A stretch of DNA of 38,123 nt from Candidatus Omnitrophota bacterium (lineage in GTDB: Bacteria; Omnitrophota; Gorgyraeia; Zapsychrales; Zapsychraceae): positions 75,432 to 113,554 of the forward strand of contig JADFXT010000009.1 of assembly GCA_015233405.1 (NCBI GenBank). Direction: 5' to 3'. This document shows positions 25,622 to 36,073 of the stretch, piece by piece. The notes beneath the pieces are model-generated. The model did no database searches and was not told the DNA's origin. It worked only from the letters and a program-made list of their open reading frames with translations. The position numbers were made by a program, and so were the translations under genes. Numbering within the stretch: the stretch's first letter is position 1; every line of letters starts with the position of its first letter.

Positions 25622-28123
25622 ATGAAAGTTTCAGATTTAGCAAAAGAATACAATACGACGAGCAAAGCGATTCTCGATACGTTAAAATCTCTTAAGCTTA
25701 AGGCGAAAGATGCGGATCAGGAACTGAATATCGTGGTTGTTTCTGTTTTGCGTAGTAACTTTAAAGGACGGGAAGACCTTCCGAAGCCTCCATCGTTGTT
25801 TGCGGAAAAGAAAATGATTGAAGATTCGAAACCGCCGGTTATAGAGGTTGAGGAATCCGTGCCTGCCGAGGAGCCTAAGCCGACGACGTCAGAAGAGAAA
25901 ACCCCTAAAGAAAAAAAAGGGAGAGCTAAGAAAGCCCCGTCTTCTAAAGAAAAGAAAGAATCGTCTGACGAGGAGAAAGAAAATCCTCCGGTTAAAGAAG
26001 AGGCTGCGCCGAGAGACATGATTATTCGTAAAGAAGAAGTTGCCCGGAGAGAAGAGATTATTCGCAAAGAGAAAATTGCTCGGGAAGAAGAGGCTATTCG
26101 AAAAGAAGAGGTTATTCGAAAAGAAGAAGCCGCCAAAAAGGTAGAAGCCGCAGACGCCGAAAAATTAAAGATCAAGAAGGCAAAAATAAAGATTTCTAAA
26201 GAACCGTTGATTACTCTTAAGCCTTTACAACGGAAGAAAAAACCGGGATCCAGAGAAAGAGATGCGGGGGAAGAGTTACATCCTGCTACTGTTTCAGGCT
26301 TGGAAACCGTTTCAGAAGGGCTTATGCCAGGGGCGTTAGAATCCGCGCAGGCTCCATCCGCACCGATGCAGGAAATCGAAATCAATCTTCCGATTACCGT
26401 CAAGGATTTAAGTCAGAAAATCCAGCAAAAACCAAGCGCTGTTTTGACGGAGTTAATGAAGATGGGCCTTTTGGCACATATCAACCAAAGCTTGGATGAA
26501 ACGATTGTGACAAAATTAACGCATGTCTTTGGTTTTAATTTCGCGAAGATCAAGACGCAAGAAGAGCAATTGATCGAAGTTCATAAAAATGAACAAGAAG
26601 ACCCGAAACTTTTAAAACCCCGGTCACCGGTGATCACTTTTATGGGTCACGTCGACCACGGAAAGACCTCTTTGATCGACCGAATTCGTCGCTCCAAGGT
26701 CGTGGATACGGAGCACGGCGGCATCACCCAGCATATGCATTCTTATTCTGTTGAACATGGCAAAGGACGGATAACATTTTTAGATACGCCGGGCCATGAA
26801 GCGTTTACCGCGATGCGTGCCCGTGGTGCGCATATTACGGACATTGTTGTTTTGGTTGTTGCTGCGGACGAAGGCGTGATGCCTCAGACCGAAGAGGCGA
26901 TTGACCACGCCCGGGCCGCGGGAGTGCCGATCGTCGTTGCTTTAAATAAGATCGATAAACGTAATGCCGACATTGACCGTGTGAAAAAACAACTTTCGGA
27001 ACGGGATCTTATGGCCGAAGACTGGGGCGGGAAAACCATCGTGGCCCCTGTCTCTGCGACCACAGGAGAAGGAATTGATAATCTCTTAGAGATGCTTCTT
27101 TTAGAGTCGGAAGTCCTGGAATTAAAGGCGAATCCGGACAAGAAGGCTTCCGGAATCGTCGTCGAGGCGCATCTAAGCCAGGGCAAAGGCGTTGTGGCGA
27201 CTTTGATCGTCCAGAGCGGTACGCTCAAAGAAGGCGATTTCGTTGTGACCGGTCCATTTTATGGAAAACTTAAAGCCATGCTGAATGATTATGGAAAGCC
27301 GATCAAAGAAGCTGGTCCGTCGATGCCGGTTGAGGTCATCGGTATTTCCCATGTGCCGGAAGCCGGTGAAATATTTTATGTCGTCGATGGGGAGAAGCAA
27401 GCCCGGGATATTTGTTTAAAACGCCAAGATCAGCTTAAGAATGAGAAAATACGCTCGATGACCCGTGTGACTCTCGAGGACCTTCAGGCGCAGATTATGG
27501 AAGGGGCCGTCAAGGAACTTAATGTCGTCCTTAAAGCCGACGTGCAAGGTTCCGCAGAGGCCTTAAGAGATTCTTTGGCGAAAATCCCAAGTGATAAGGT
27601 CAAGATCAACTTTATCCATTCTGGCGTCGGAGAAGTCAATACCTCGGACGTGGTCTTAGCAAAAGCATCCAGGGCGATCATTATCGCTTTTCATGTCGGC
27701 GTTGATGTCCGCGCCCAGGAAGAATTAAAGAAAGACCCCGTCGATATCCGAGAATACCGTATTATTTATGACGCGGTGGATGATATGCGAAAGGCCTTGG
27801 AAGGATTACTGGAAGCGAAGACAAAAAAGATCTTCTTGGCCCGCGTGGAAGTCCGCCAGGTCTTTAAGCTTTCCAAGCATGGAATTATCGCCGGATGTTA
27901 TGTCCTTAAAGGAAAAGTTACCCGCAAGGCCAAGGTGGATGTTGTCCGAAACGGCGAGATCGTCCATTCCGGAAGCTTGTCTTCCTTAAAGAGGTTCAAG
28001 GATGATGTTCGTGAAGTCACGGAAAACATGGAATGCGGGATAAGTGTCAGCGGTTTTGACCAATATGCCGTTGGAGATACTATCGAGGTCTATGACATTG
28101 AAAGGGTCGCACAGAAGTTATGA
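25622..28123 (+). CDS. infB: Translation initiation factor IF-2
   Basis: GTPase bringing fMet-tRNA to the 30S subunit; 833 residues. IF2_N domain at 1-50 ([17 protein letters not shown]), a long charged linker 55-230, a second IF2_N-like domain near 255-305 ([20 protein letters not shown]), then the G domain: G1 GHVDHGKT at 342-349, G3 DTPGH at 388-392, G4 NKID. Domains II-IV follow (~505-833). The linker carries repeated I-R-K-E-E units about 137-180 (26030-26130), making it a Lys/Glu helix. AAAGGAAAG before the ATG. Its stop overlaps the trpS start (ATGA). Confidence 0.97.
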   Translation: MKVSDLAKEYNTTSKAILDTLKSLKLKAKDADQELNIVVVSVLRSNFKGREDLPKPPSLFAEKKMIEDSKPPVIEVEESVPAEEPKPTTSEEKTPKEKKGRAKKAPSSKEKKESSDEEKENPPVKEEAAPRDMIIRKEEVARREEIIRKEKIAREEEAIRKEEVIRKEEAAKKVEAADAEKLKIKKAKIKISKEPLITLKPLQRKKKPGSRERDAGEELHPATVSGLETVSEGLMPGALESAQAPSAPMQEIEINLPITVKDLSQKIQQKPSAVLTELMKMGLLAHINQSLDETIVTKLTHVFGFNFAKIKTQEEQLIEVHKNEQEDPKLLKPRSPVITFMGHVDHGKTSLIDRIRRSKVVDTEHGGITQHMHSYSVEHGKGRITFLDTPGHEAFTAMRARGAHITDIVVLVVAADEGVMPQTEEAIDHARAAGVPIVVALNKIDKRNADIDRVKKQLSERDLMAEDWGGKTIVAPVSATTGEGIDNLLEMLLLESEVLELKANPDKKASGIVVEAHLSQGKGVVATLIVQSGTLKEGDFVVTGPFYGKLKAMLNDYGKPIKEAGPSMPVEVIGISHVPEAGEIFYVVDGEKQARDICLKRQDQLKNEKIRSMTRVTLEDLQAQIMEGAVKELNVVLKADVQGSAEALRDSLAKIPSDKVKINFIHSGVGEVNTSDVVLAKASRAIIIAFHVGVDVRAQEELKKDPVDIREYRIIYDAVDDMRKALEGLLEAKTKKIFLARVEVRQVFKLSKHGIIAGCYVLKGKVTRKAKVDVVRNGEIVHSGSLSSLKRFKDDVREVTENMECGISVSGFDQYAVGDTIEVYDIERVAQKL

Positions 28124-29097
28124 GAAAAAAAGTCTTTAGCGGAATGCGCCCGACGGGCAAATTACATTTAGGGCATCTGGTGGGGGCTTTATATAAATGG
28201 GTGGAGCTTCAAGAAACACATGATTGTATTTTTGGGATCGTTGATTGGCATGCCTTGATGGGAGAGTACGAGCAAAGTAAAGGCATTACTGACAATATTC
28301 ATGAAATGGCCATCGATTGGATGGCGTCAGGCATTGACCCCGAGAAGTCCATTATTTTTGTCCAGTCCGAAGTCCCAGAACATTTGGAGCTCGACATCAT
28401 TTTTTCCTGCATTACGCCGTTGGGATGGCTCGAACGAAATCCGACCTACAAAGAGCAGTTACGCGAAATCCAAACCAGGGATTTACAAACGTATGGATTC
28501 TTGGGTTACCCGGTTTTACAGGCTGCGGATATCCTTATTTATAAAGCCAATGCAGTTCCCGTCGGAGAAGATCAGATCCCTCATGTGGAATTGACCCGCG
28601 AAATTTCCCGCCGGTTTAATCATCTTTATAAGACAGAATTTTTTGAGGATTGCGGCGTGATTTTAACACGGACACCTCGATTGCTCGGCGTCGACGGGCG
28701 TAAGATGAGCAAAAGTTATAACAATGCCATTAATCTGTCGGATTCCTCAAGCGAAATTTTATCCAAGGTCAAGGGGATGTTCACCGACCCTAAGCGTATC
28801 AAGCGCACAGACGTAGGGCATCCGAACGAATGCAACGTTTACAGTTATTACGAAGTCTTTGCTCCGGACCAAGCCCCGACGGTTTGTCAGGAATGCACCA
28901 TGGCTCAGCGCGGCTGTACAGATTGTAAAAAGAATTTGGCAGACGTTTTAATCAAATATTTGGCTCCGTTACAGGAAAAACGTTTGAAGTTAGAGAATAA
29001 TAAGGATTTGGTAAAAGATATTCTAAACGACGGCGCAAAAAAAGCGAGAGCCATCGCCCGGGAAACCATTCAACAAGTCAAAGCGCTCATTTTCTAA
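28120..29097 (+). CDS. trpS: Tryptophanyl-tRNA synthetase with a Cys-rich C-terminal site
   Basis: Class I synthetase charging tRNATrp, 325 residues. HIGH-type motif is H16-L-G-H19 in PTGKLHLGHL; KMSKS is at 195-199. In the C-terminal half there is C238-x20-C259-x6-C266-x2-C269, plus C256. This closely resembles the C-x22-C-x6-C-x2-C site that binds a [4Fe-4S] cluster in Thermotoga maritima TrpRS, and it is absent from B. subtilis/E. coli enzymes. The start overlaps infB (ATGA) and its stop overlaps scpA by one base. Confidence 0.95.
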   Translation: MRKKVFSGMRPTGKLHLGHLVGALYKWVELQETHDCIFGIVDWHALMGEYEQSKGITDNIHEMAIDWMASGIDPEKSIIFVQSEVPEHLELDIIFSCITPLGWLERNPTYKEQLREIQTRDLQTYGFLGYPVLQAADILIYKANAVPVGEDQIPHVELTREISRRFNHLYKTEFFEDCGVILTRTPRLLGVDGRKMSKSYNNAINLSDSSSEILSKVKGMFTDPKRIKRTDVGHPNECNVYSYYEVFAPDQAPTVCQECTMAQRGCTDCKKNLADVLIKYLAPLQEKRLKLENNKDLVKDILNDGAKKARAIARETIQQVKALIF

Positions 29098-29873
29098 TGA
29101 ACTATAAACTGAAACTCGACATTTTTGAAGGGCCGCTGGACCTTTTGCTGTATCTTATCAAGAAAGACGATATTGATATCAGCAACATTCCCATCTCCAG
29201 GATTACCGAACAGTATATGCAGTATATTGAAATGATGAAGATCCTTAACCTGGATATGGTGGGGGATTTTCTTGTGATGGCGGCGACCTTGATGCAAATC
29301 AAATCCCGCATGCTGCTTCCGCCGGATCCTGTAGCCGACGGCGAAGTCCCGATTGACCCGCGTGACGAATTGGCCCGCAGGCTTGCTGAATATCAACGGT
29401 TTAAAGAGATCGCCGATGAGCTAAAGGAAAAAGAGGCCGATCGCCGGAATTTATTTTCCCGAGAGATCGGGGAAGATGCTTCTCGTCAGATCAGGGAAGA
29501 TGCCAAGGAAATTTATTTTGAAGCCAGTCTTTTCGACCTGATCAATGCGCTTTCGGATGCGCTTAAGCGCACTCCCGAAGAGGTCCTGCATGAGATCATC
29601 CAGGAAGAATTTACCGTCGAGCAGAAGATCCATGAGGTCTTACATCTTCTTTTAGAGAAGGACGCCGTTACCTTAACAGAGATTTTTAGTAGATCCCGAA
29701 GCAAGATCGAGGTGATCGTCACATTCTTGGCGGTTTTAGAACTTATCCGTTTAAAGGAAATCAAAGCGGTGCAAAAAGAATTGTTCGCAGAAATAGAAGT
29801 CCTGCGCAATAAAGATAATTTGGCCCCGATTCCTTTCGAGCCAGACCAGAATCAAGAACACAACGAGCTATAA
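29097..29873 (+). CDS. scpA: Segregation and condensation protein A (kleisin)
   Basis: Kleisin subunit linking SMC heads in chromosome condensation; 258 residues. N-terminal LDIFEGPLDLLLYLIKKDDIDISNIPISRITEQY is the diagnostic region; LVMAATLMQIKSRMLLP follows. The C-terminal winged helix (~185-250) shows VVTFLAVLELIRLKEI. The partner gene scpB, normally next, is not here: ruvB follows after 4 bases. Read in the same run as trpS and ruvB. Confidence 0.95.
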   Translation: MNYKLKLDIFEGPLDLLLYLIKKDDIDISNIPISRITEQYMQYIEMMKILNLDMVGDFLVMAATLMQIKSRMLLPPDPVADGEVPIDPRDELARRLAEYQRFKEIADELKEKEADRRNLFSREIGEDASRQIREDAKEIYFEASLFDLINALSDALKRTPEEVLHEIIQEEFTVEQKIHEVLHLLLEKDAVTLTEIFSRSRSKIEVIVTFLAVLELIRLKEIKAVQKELFAEIEVLRNKDNLAPIPFEPDQNQEHNEL

Positions 29874-29877
29874 TCCT

Positions 29878-30909
29878 ATGGACGAGAAAAGAAATATTAT
29901 CTTTAGCCGGGAAACCGAAGAGGACCAGGTCTATAGCCTGTCTTTGCGGCCGGCGAGTCTGACTGATTTTATCGGCCAGAAGGAATTGGTCGACAATCTG
30001 AAGGTTTCTATCCAGGCCGCCAAACAGCGCTCTGAACCTATTGAGCACGTCCTTTTGTCCGGCCCGCCGGGATTAGGGAAGACGTCGTTGGCGAATATTG
30101 TCGCCTATGAAATGGGCGCGCACATTACGGTGACCTCAGGCCCGGCCATTGACCGTGCGGGTGACTTAATCGGCATCTTGACCAATTTGGAAAAAGGGGA
30201 TGTTCTTTTTATTGATGAGATCCACCGGTTATCAAAGGTCGTCGAGGAATTCCTTTATCCGGCCATGGAAAATTTTAAGATCGATTTTATCGTCGACAAA
30301 GGGCCGTACGCCAAGACCATTAATTTTAATTTAAAGCCCTTTACGCTCATTGGCGCGACGACGCGAAGCGGATTGTTGACGTCTCCGCTGCGAGAACGGT
30401 TCGGCATTTTTCACCATTTGGATTTTTATAAGATTGAAGAGCTCAGCCATATTGTGACAAAATCCGCCCAGAAGCTCAATGTCCCGATTGATGATGCGGG
30501 GGCTTTGGAGATCGCCCGTCGGGCCCGCGGGACGCCGCGGATCGCCAATCGATTATTACGGCGCGTCAGGGATTTTGCGCAGGTCAAGACCTCCAAAGGC
30601 GTGATTGAGACGTCTGTCGTCCAGGAGGCGATGAAGACCTTAGGGATCGATGCCCAGGGCCTGGATGAGACGGACCGAAAGATGATGCGAGTTATTTTTG
30701 AGCATTATAAAGGCGGTCCCGTCGGCATTGAGACCTTGGCCGCGACCTTAAATGAAGAGATCGATACGATCGAAGACGTGATTGAACCATATCTTTTAAA
30801 GATGGGATTCTTAAAGAGAACTCCTCGCGGAAGGGAATTGACAGAGCAGTCTTTAAAGGCGCTTTCGATAAATTCCTCCTTGCCCAAAACCAAGTCTGAA
30901 CTATTCTAA
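29878..30909 (+). CDS. ruvB: Holliday junction branch-migration helicase subunit
   Basis: AAA+ ring helicase driving RuvA-bound Holliday junctions; 343 residues. Near the N-terminus LRPASLTDFIGQ; Walker A GPPGLGKT at 62-69; Walker B VLFIDEIHRL; sensor-1 LIGATTRSGLLTSPLRERFG; arginine/sensor-2 GTPRIANRLLRRVRD; C-terminal winged helix (~250-335) with GLDETDRKMM and GGPVGIETLA. All parts are complete. ruvA and ruvC are not adjacent. Confidence 0.97.
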   Translation: MDEKRNIIFSRETEEDQVYSLSLRPASLTDFIGQKELVDNLKVSIQAAKQRSEPIEHVLLSGPPGLGKTSLANIVAYEMGAHITVTSGPAIDRAGDLIGILTNLEKGDVLFIDEIHRLSKVVEEFLYPAMENFKIDFIVDKGPYAKTINFNLKPFTLIGATTRSGLLTSPLRERFGIFHHLDFYKIEELSHIVTKSAQKLNVPIDDAGALEIARRARGTPRIANRLLRRVRDFAQVKTSKGVIETSVVQEAMKTLGIDAQGLDETDRKMMRVIFEHYKGGPVGIETLAATLNEEIDTIEDVIEPYLLKMGFLKRTPRGRELTEQSLKALSINSSLPKTKSELF

Positions 30910-30925
30910 CCTAAAGGTGACAACC

Positions 30926-31138
30926 ATGGATCTAGCCAAAACATTAATCGTGGTCGGAGTTATCTGTCTTGTCGCCGGAGGGATTCTGTCTTTGACCGGG
31001 AAGCTTCCCTGGCTGGGGAAATTACCCGGAGATTTCTTTATCAAGAAAGAAAATTTTTCTTTTTATTTTCCATTAACCACGTGTATTCTTATCAGCCTCA
31101 TTTTCAGTTTTATTTTATGGATATTAAAACAAAAATAA
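30926..31138 (+). CDS. DUF2905 small membrane protein
   Basis: A 70-residue protein with two hydrophobic helices (about 4-24 and 45-66) around a polar LPWLGKLPGDFFIKKENFSFYFP loop. The GKLPGD...NFSFYFP pattern is typical of the short DUF2905 family, often found next to ruvB or queA genes in diverse bacteria. No function is known. ATG at 30926 stands eight bases after AAAGG; the GTG at 30917 is part of that site. Its 3' end overlaps the SpoIID-like gene by 22 bases. Confidence 0.88.
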   Translation: MDLAKTLIVVGVICLVAGGILSLTGKLPWLGKLPGDFFIKKENFSFYFPLTTCILISLIFSFILWILKQK

Positions 31139-32304
31139 TAGGTTTTCTTGTCTTATCCGTCGGGCTTTTCTATTTAAGCTTAGGAGCGCCGGCCTTTGCC
31201 GTCGACCTTTATAAGGAGCCGACGGTGCGCGTTGCTGTTTTAAATAACGCCCAGAGTTTTGAGCTTTCCGTCTCTGGAAGTTACCGGATCTTGAACCCTC
31301 AAAATGAGGAAATCTTTAAGCGGGCCAGGACCCTTAAAAATGCGGTTATTTCTTTAGGCAAACAAGGGATCAAGATCGATGATGTGGAATATCCGCTGAA
31401 TCATCTGCGTATTGAGGCCCCGAAAGGCGTTTCCATCCGCGTGGATGATAAAACGCGCAAATATCGCGGTGACGTTGATATTTTTAAGGAGCCCGATGGG
31501 CATTTTCTGGTCGTCAATTTAATCGAGCTCGAGCGTTATATCAAGGGTGTTTTGTATCATGAGATCACCGACCGCTGGCCCATGGAGGCCATGAAAGCTC
31601 AGGCGGTGGCGGTGAGAAGTTATACGCTTTATCAGATGAGCAAAAATAAACTTCAGCAATATGATGTGACCAGCGACATTTATTCTCAAATGTATGGCGG
31701 TAAGGACGCGGAACGCTATCGGACCAGCATTGCGGTGAACCGCACGCGAGGAGAAGTCATTGTTTATAATAACAAGATTTTACCGGCCTATTATCATGCC
31801 AACAGCGGCGGGTATACGGAGGACGTCAGCGAATTGTGGGAACATAATTTGCCGCCGTTAAAAGGGGTCGTCTCGAAATATTCTTTGGGCATGCCCAGTT
31901 CCCAGTGGAAGAAAAATTTTCGTTTAAGGGATATTCAAGAGAAGCTCAACACAAAAGGTTATAAAACAGGGGTCATAAAAGACATCTGCATCCTCGAGCG
32001 AAATAGAAGCGGGCGTATCCGCTCTCTTGAGATCACGTCGCGCGACGGCAGAAAGAAGAAAATCGCAGGAAAAGATTTTAGGGAAACTTTAGGTCCCAAT
32101 GATCTTAAGAGCAATAATTATGAGATCATGATGAAGGGATATTATGTGGATTTTATCGGCAAGGGTTGGGGGCACGGGGTCGGGATGTGCCAGTGGGGCG
32201 CGTATAATATGGCCAAGCAGAATTTTTCTTATAACGACATCCTGCTGTTTTATTATCCCGGTGCGACGATCGTCGATTACCGTCACCAAGAAGGGTTGAT
32301 GTAG
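31117..32304 (+). CDS. Secreted SpoIID/LytB-domain protein
   Basis: Extracytoplasmic protein of 395 residues. A signal peptide covers 1-~27 (IIGFLVLSVGLFYLSLGAPAFA). After a lead-in strand region, the SpoIID domain spans ~130-385: RGDVDIFKEPDGHFLVVN, IELERYIKGVLYHEI, EAMKAQAVAVRSYTL, DVTSDIYSQMYGG, PAYYHANSGGYTEDVSELW and KGWGHGVGMCQWGAYNMA. In sporulating bacteria SpoIID is a lytic transglycosylase for denuded glycans; homologues in non-sporulating species may act in wall remodelling or division. The catalytic Glu would be that in LYHEI. No sporulation genes are seen here. ATG at 31117 is within the end of the DUF2905 gene. Confidence 0.93.
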   Translation: MDIKTKIIGFLVLSVGLFYLSLGAPAFAVDLYKEPTVRVAVLNNAQSFELSVSGSYRILNPQNEEIFKRARTLKNAVISLGKQGIKIDDVEYPLNHLRIEAPKGVSIRVDDKTRKYRGDVDIFKEPDGHFLVVNLIELERYIKGVLYHEITDRWPMEAMKAQAVAVRSYTLYQMSKNKLQQYDVTSDIYSQMYGGKDAERYRTSIAVNRTRGEVIVYNNKILPAYYHANSGGYTEDVSELWEHNLPPLKGVVSKYSLGMPSSQWKKNFRLRDIQEKLNTKGYKTGVIKDICILERNRSGRIRSLEITSRDGRKKKIAGKDFRETLGPNDLKSNNYEIMMKGYYVDFIGKGWGHGVGMCQWGAYNMAKQNFSYNDILLFYYPGATIVDYRHQEGLM

Positions 32305-32306
32305 CC

Positions 32307-33326
32307 TTGGATGCCTTTGACCTTAAAACCTACGGATACCATCTTCCGGAGGAATTGATCGCGCAAGAGCCGGTTTTCCCTCGGGATAAAGCGCGGCTCA
32401 TGGTGATTGACCGGGTAAAGCAGACGATCTCGCACGACACCTTCAATCAACTTGATAAATATCTTCCGCCCAAGTCTGTTTTGGTCCTTAATGACAGCAA
32501 GGTTGTCCCCGCCAGGCTTTTGGGCCGTCGGGAGGATACCGGCGGCGAGGTTGAAATATTTCTTTTAAAACGATTATCCGACGGGTATACGTATCAAACA
32601 CTGCTGCGGCCGCTTAAGCGTTTAAAGCAGGGCGAGAAGATCAGTTTCGGTAAGGGAGAGCTGGTCGCCGAGATCGTTGATAAAGAAAATCGTCTGGTGC
32701 GTTTAAATAAGAAGAATATTTCCAGCTCTTTAGAAAAATTTGGGCATATGCCGCTTCCGCCGTATATCAAACGCTCCGATGGCGCGATGGACCGGAAATA
32801 TTATCAGACCGTTTACGCGAAGAAAGACGGCTCTGTGGCGTCTCCGACGGCAGGTCTTCATTTTACGACCAGATTGTTAGAGAAGATTTCGCGCGCTGGG
32901 CACGATATTCATAAGGTGACGCTTCACATTAATTATGCAACATTTAAGCCCGTCGAAGAGTCCGACATTCGTAATCATCCTATTCATTCGGAAGATTACG
33001 AAGTGGCGAAGGGCACCGTAAAGGCGATTCAAAAAGCCAAGGCCGAAGGCAAGAAGATCGTATCCGTCGGGACAACGGCCACGCGCGTGCTTGAAACGGT
33101 CGGGACCACCGGCAGCCTCAAAGGACGGACGAACATTTTTATTTATCCTGGGTACCAGTTTAAAATGATGGATGTCTTGATCACGAATTTTCACCTTCCT
33201 TTTAGTACACTTTTAATGCTGGTGTATGCATTTGGCACAAGGGACTTGATGTCGAGGGCGTATCAAGAGGCCGTTAAAGAAAAATATCGATTTTTTAGTT
33301 ATGGCGACGGGATGATGATTTTGTAA
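32307..33326 (+). CDS. queA: tRNA preQ1(34) S-adenosylmethionine ribosyltransferase-isomerase
   Basis: Transfers the ribosyl moiety of S-adenosylmethionine to preQ1 in tRNA, giving epoxyqueuosine; 339 residues. YHLPEELIAQEPVFPRDKARLM at the N-terminus, LNDSKVVPARL, PLPPYIKR, YQTVYAKKDGSVASPTAGLHFT (as adjacent parts) and NFHLPFSTLLMLV are family signatures. The start is TTG at 32307, since no in-frame ATG lies earlier in the family's N-terminus. Two bases separate it from the SpoIID gene. Followed by a repeat spacer, then tgt, the enzyme acting just before it in the pathway. Confidence 0.96.
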   Translation: MDAFDLKTYGYHLPEELIAQEPVFPRDKARLMVIDRVKQTISHDTFNQLDKYLPPKSVLVLNDSKVVPARLLGRREDTGGEVEIFLLKRLSDGYTYQTLLRPLKRLKQGEKISFGKGELVAEIVDKENRLVRLNKKNISSSLEKFGHMPLPPYIKRSDGAMDRKYYQTVYAKKDGSVASPTAGLHFTTRLLEKISRAGHDIHKVTLHINYATFKPVEESDIRNHPIHSEDYEVAKGTVKAIQKAKAEGKKIVSVGTTATRVLETVGTTGSLKGRTNIFIYPGYQFKMMDVLITNFHLPFSTLLMLVYAFGTRDLMSRAYQEAVKEKYRFFSYGDGMMIL

Positions 33327-33340
33327 ATTGTAGTTTTGGT

Positions 33341-33444
33341 TGTCATCCCCGCGCAAGCGGGGATCCAGGAATGCTTTTAATGTTTTTGATCATTATTGAA
33401 AAATTAACTACGTATACTGGATTCCCGCTTTCGCGGGAATGACA
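33341..33444. repeat. Two-hairpin element (TGTCAT...ATGACA), copy 1
   Basis: Outer ends are TGTCAT and ATGACA. Left hairpin: ATCCCCGC (33345-33352), loop GCAA, GCGGGGAT (33357-33364). Right hairpin: ATTCCCGC (33421-33428), loop TTTC, GCGGGAAT (33433-33440). A 56-base A+T-rich centre joins them. In the queA-tgt spacer; no gene. Confidence 0.88.
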
Positions 33445-33508
33445 TCGGAAGGAAACGGGAATGACAAAAAATAAGATGGCAAAGTTTTTGGGTTGGAAGA
33501 AATTTTGA

Positions 33509-34642
<1,134 letters not shown>

Positions 34643-34674
34643 AAGTAATTTTTATTGTTGTTTCAATTTTTAGG

Positions 34675-34752
34675 TGTCATCCCCGCGAAGGCGGGGATCC
34701 AGGATCCAAAGCCGAACCGTATTACTGGATTCCCGCTTCCGCGGGAATGACA
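34675..34752. repeat. Two-hairpin element, copy 2
   Basis: Left hairpin ATCCCCGC/GCGGGGAT (34679-34698, loop GAAG) and right hairpin ATTCCCGC/GCGGGAAT (34729-34748, loop TTCC) between TGTCAT and ATGACA ends. Only ~30 bases separate the hairpins, and that centre does not resemble copy 1. Lies between tgt and trmD. Confidence 0.88.
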
Positions 34753-34796
34753 AGAATGGGACGGAATGACAACGGAAACAACTGAGGAGATTAGTA

Positions 34797-35474
34797 TTGC
34801 GCATTGATATCATTACCATTTTTCCTGAAGTTTTAAAGCCAATTCTTAATGAGTCTATTTTAAAACGGGCTCAGGAAAAGAAAAAACTCGACGTGCGTGT
34901 CCATGACCTTCGGGATTATACGGCCGATAAACATAATAAAGTGGACGACCGTCCTTTTGGCGGCGGGCCGGGCATGGTCATGACGCCGCAGCCGATCTTT
35001 GATGCCGTTAAAAAGATCAAAGGCCGACGCAAAGCCTTCGTTATCTTGACGTGCCCTACGGGAAAGCCTTTGACTCAAAAATTCGCGAAAAATTTGTCAA
35101 AACAGAAAAACTTGATTATACTATGTGGGCATTACGAAGGGATCGATGAGCGCGTGCGGGAATGCTTAGTCGATGAAAGCATTTCTATCGGTGATTATGT
35201 GTTGACCGGAGGGGAATTGCCGGCGCTGGTTTTAGTCGATTGCGTCACGCGGCTGATCCCCGGCGTGCTGGGGAAGGAGGAATCGTTAAAAGATGAGTCA
35301 TTTGAGAACAACCTCTTGGAATATCCTCAGTACACACGTCCTGCAAATTTTCGTGGCGTAAAAATACCAAATGTGTTACTATCTGGAAATCATCGAGCCA
35401 TAGAAATGTGGCGAAAAGAGCAATCGTTGGCGCGGACGAGACAAAATCGTCCGGATTTATTAAAACAAAAATAG
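34797..35474 (+). CDS. trmD: tRNA (guanine-N1-)-methyltransferase
   Basis: SPOUT trefoil-knot enzyme methylating G37 of tRNAs; 225 residues. N-terminal IITIFPEVL, the RPFGGGPGMVM motif, the knot with LCGHYEGIDERV, SIGDYVLTGGELPALV and C-terminal PQYTRP...LLSGNHRAI (split) are intact. The start is TTG at 34797, eight bases after GAGGAG. In many genomes trmD lies in rpsP-rimM-trmD-rplS; here only rplS follows, with rimM and rpsP missing. Confidence 0.96.
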   Translation: MRIDIITIFPEVLKPILNESILKRAQEKKKLDVRVHDLRDYTADKHNKVDDRPFGGGPGMVMTPQPIFDAVKKIKGRRKAFVILTCPTGKPLTQKFAKNLSKQKNLIILCGHYEGIDERVRECLVDESISIGDYVLTGGELPALVLVDCVTRLIPGVLGKEESLKDESFENNLLEYPQYTRPANFRGVKIPNVLLSGNHRAIEMWRKEQSLARTRQNRPDLLKQK

Positions 35475-35586
35475 AAAGTCCGAATATCGAAATTCGAAGC
35501 AAGTCCGAAAAGAGCAATGTCCTAAAATTTTGGAATTTTGGTCCTTGGGAATTTGTTTCGGGTTTCGAACTTAGGATTTCGGATTT
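35475..35586. repeat. CCGAAACAA-type long-arm inverted element, copy 2
   Basis: Left arm 35475-35502 and right arm 35553-35586 are related to the arms at 12342-12375 and 12423-12456: TTGTTTCGG then TTTCG on the right, TCCGAATATCG and CGAAGCAA on the left. The pairing is less perfect here. Lies in the spacer before rplS, close to its RBS. Confidence 0.7.
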
Positions 35587-35615
35587 TAAAACGGTCTCAT
35601 AAGGAGGTTATATTC

Positions 35616-36008
35616 ATGGCAACAAAAATCAATACCGGTGAATTTATTAAAAAACTTGATCAAAAAAGACTTCGTTCCGATCTCCCTGAATTTAACGTCG
35701 GGGATACGGTGAAGATGAAGGTCCGCGTTCAGGAAGCAGAAAAAATGCGCTTGCATCCTTATGAGGGCATTGTGATCCGTAAGACCTCAGGAAAAGGATT
35801 AAAAGCGGCTTTTACCGTCCGCAAGATCTCCTTTGGCGAAGGCGTGGAAAGAACTTTTCCGCTGCATTCTCCTGTGATCGAAAGCTTGAAAGTCGTAGCC
35901 GAGGGGACGGTCAATAGATCTCGCCTTTATTATCTACGTAATCGTCAGGGAAAAAGCGCCCGCATCGAGCAAGAACAAACCTTGACGCAGGCTCCTACAC
36001 ATCAATAA
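35616..36008 (+). CDS. rplS: 50S ribosomal protein L19
   Basis: Ribosomal protein at the 30S-50S interface; 130 residues (bacterial L19 ~115-130). LPEFNVGDTVKMKVRVQEAEKMRLH and YEGIVIRKTSGKG, SFGEGVERTFPLHSP and RSRLYYLRNRQGKSARI are the family signature. AAGGAGG eight bases upstream fixes the ATG at 35616; longer ORF starts fall inside the repeat. The last ~15 residues (QTLTQAPTHQ) look like a short family-specific tail. Confidence 0.97.
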   Translation: MATKINTGEFIKKLDQKRLRSDLPEFNVGDTVKMKVRVQEAEKMRLHPYEGIVIRKTSGKGLKAAFTVRKISFGEGVERTFPLHSPVIESLKVVAEGTVNRSRLYYLRNRQGKSARIEQEQTLTQAPTHQ

Positions 36009-36020
36009 TCAGCTTTAGGC

Positions 36021-36042
36021 ACCAAAGACCTTTGGTTGTTTT
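36021..36042 (+). terminator. Weak terminator-like hairpin after rplS
   Basis: ACCAAA (36021-36026), loop GACC, TTTGGT (36031-36036) followed by TGTTTT. The stem has only two G-C pairs, so termination would be partial at most. It lies 12 bases after the rplS stop. Confidence 0.3.
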
Positions 36043-36073
36043 GTCGTCAACACAAGAAAGGTTGCAGGGCTTT

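Noticed and set aside
25717-26403. 228-codon minus-strand ORF opposite infB
   Set aside because: Ser/Phe-rich antisense of the Lys/Glu linker; a codon-bias shadow of a secure gene.
33341-33444. Intrinsic terminators formed by the element hairpins
   Set aside because: Stable stems, but no T-tract follows either hairpin, so ordinary intrinsic termination is not supported.
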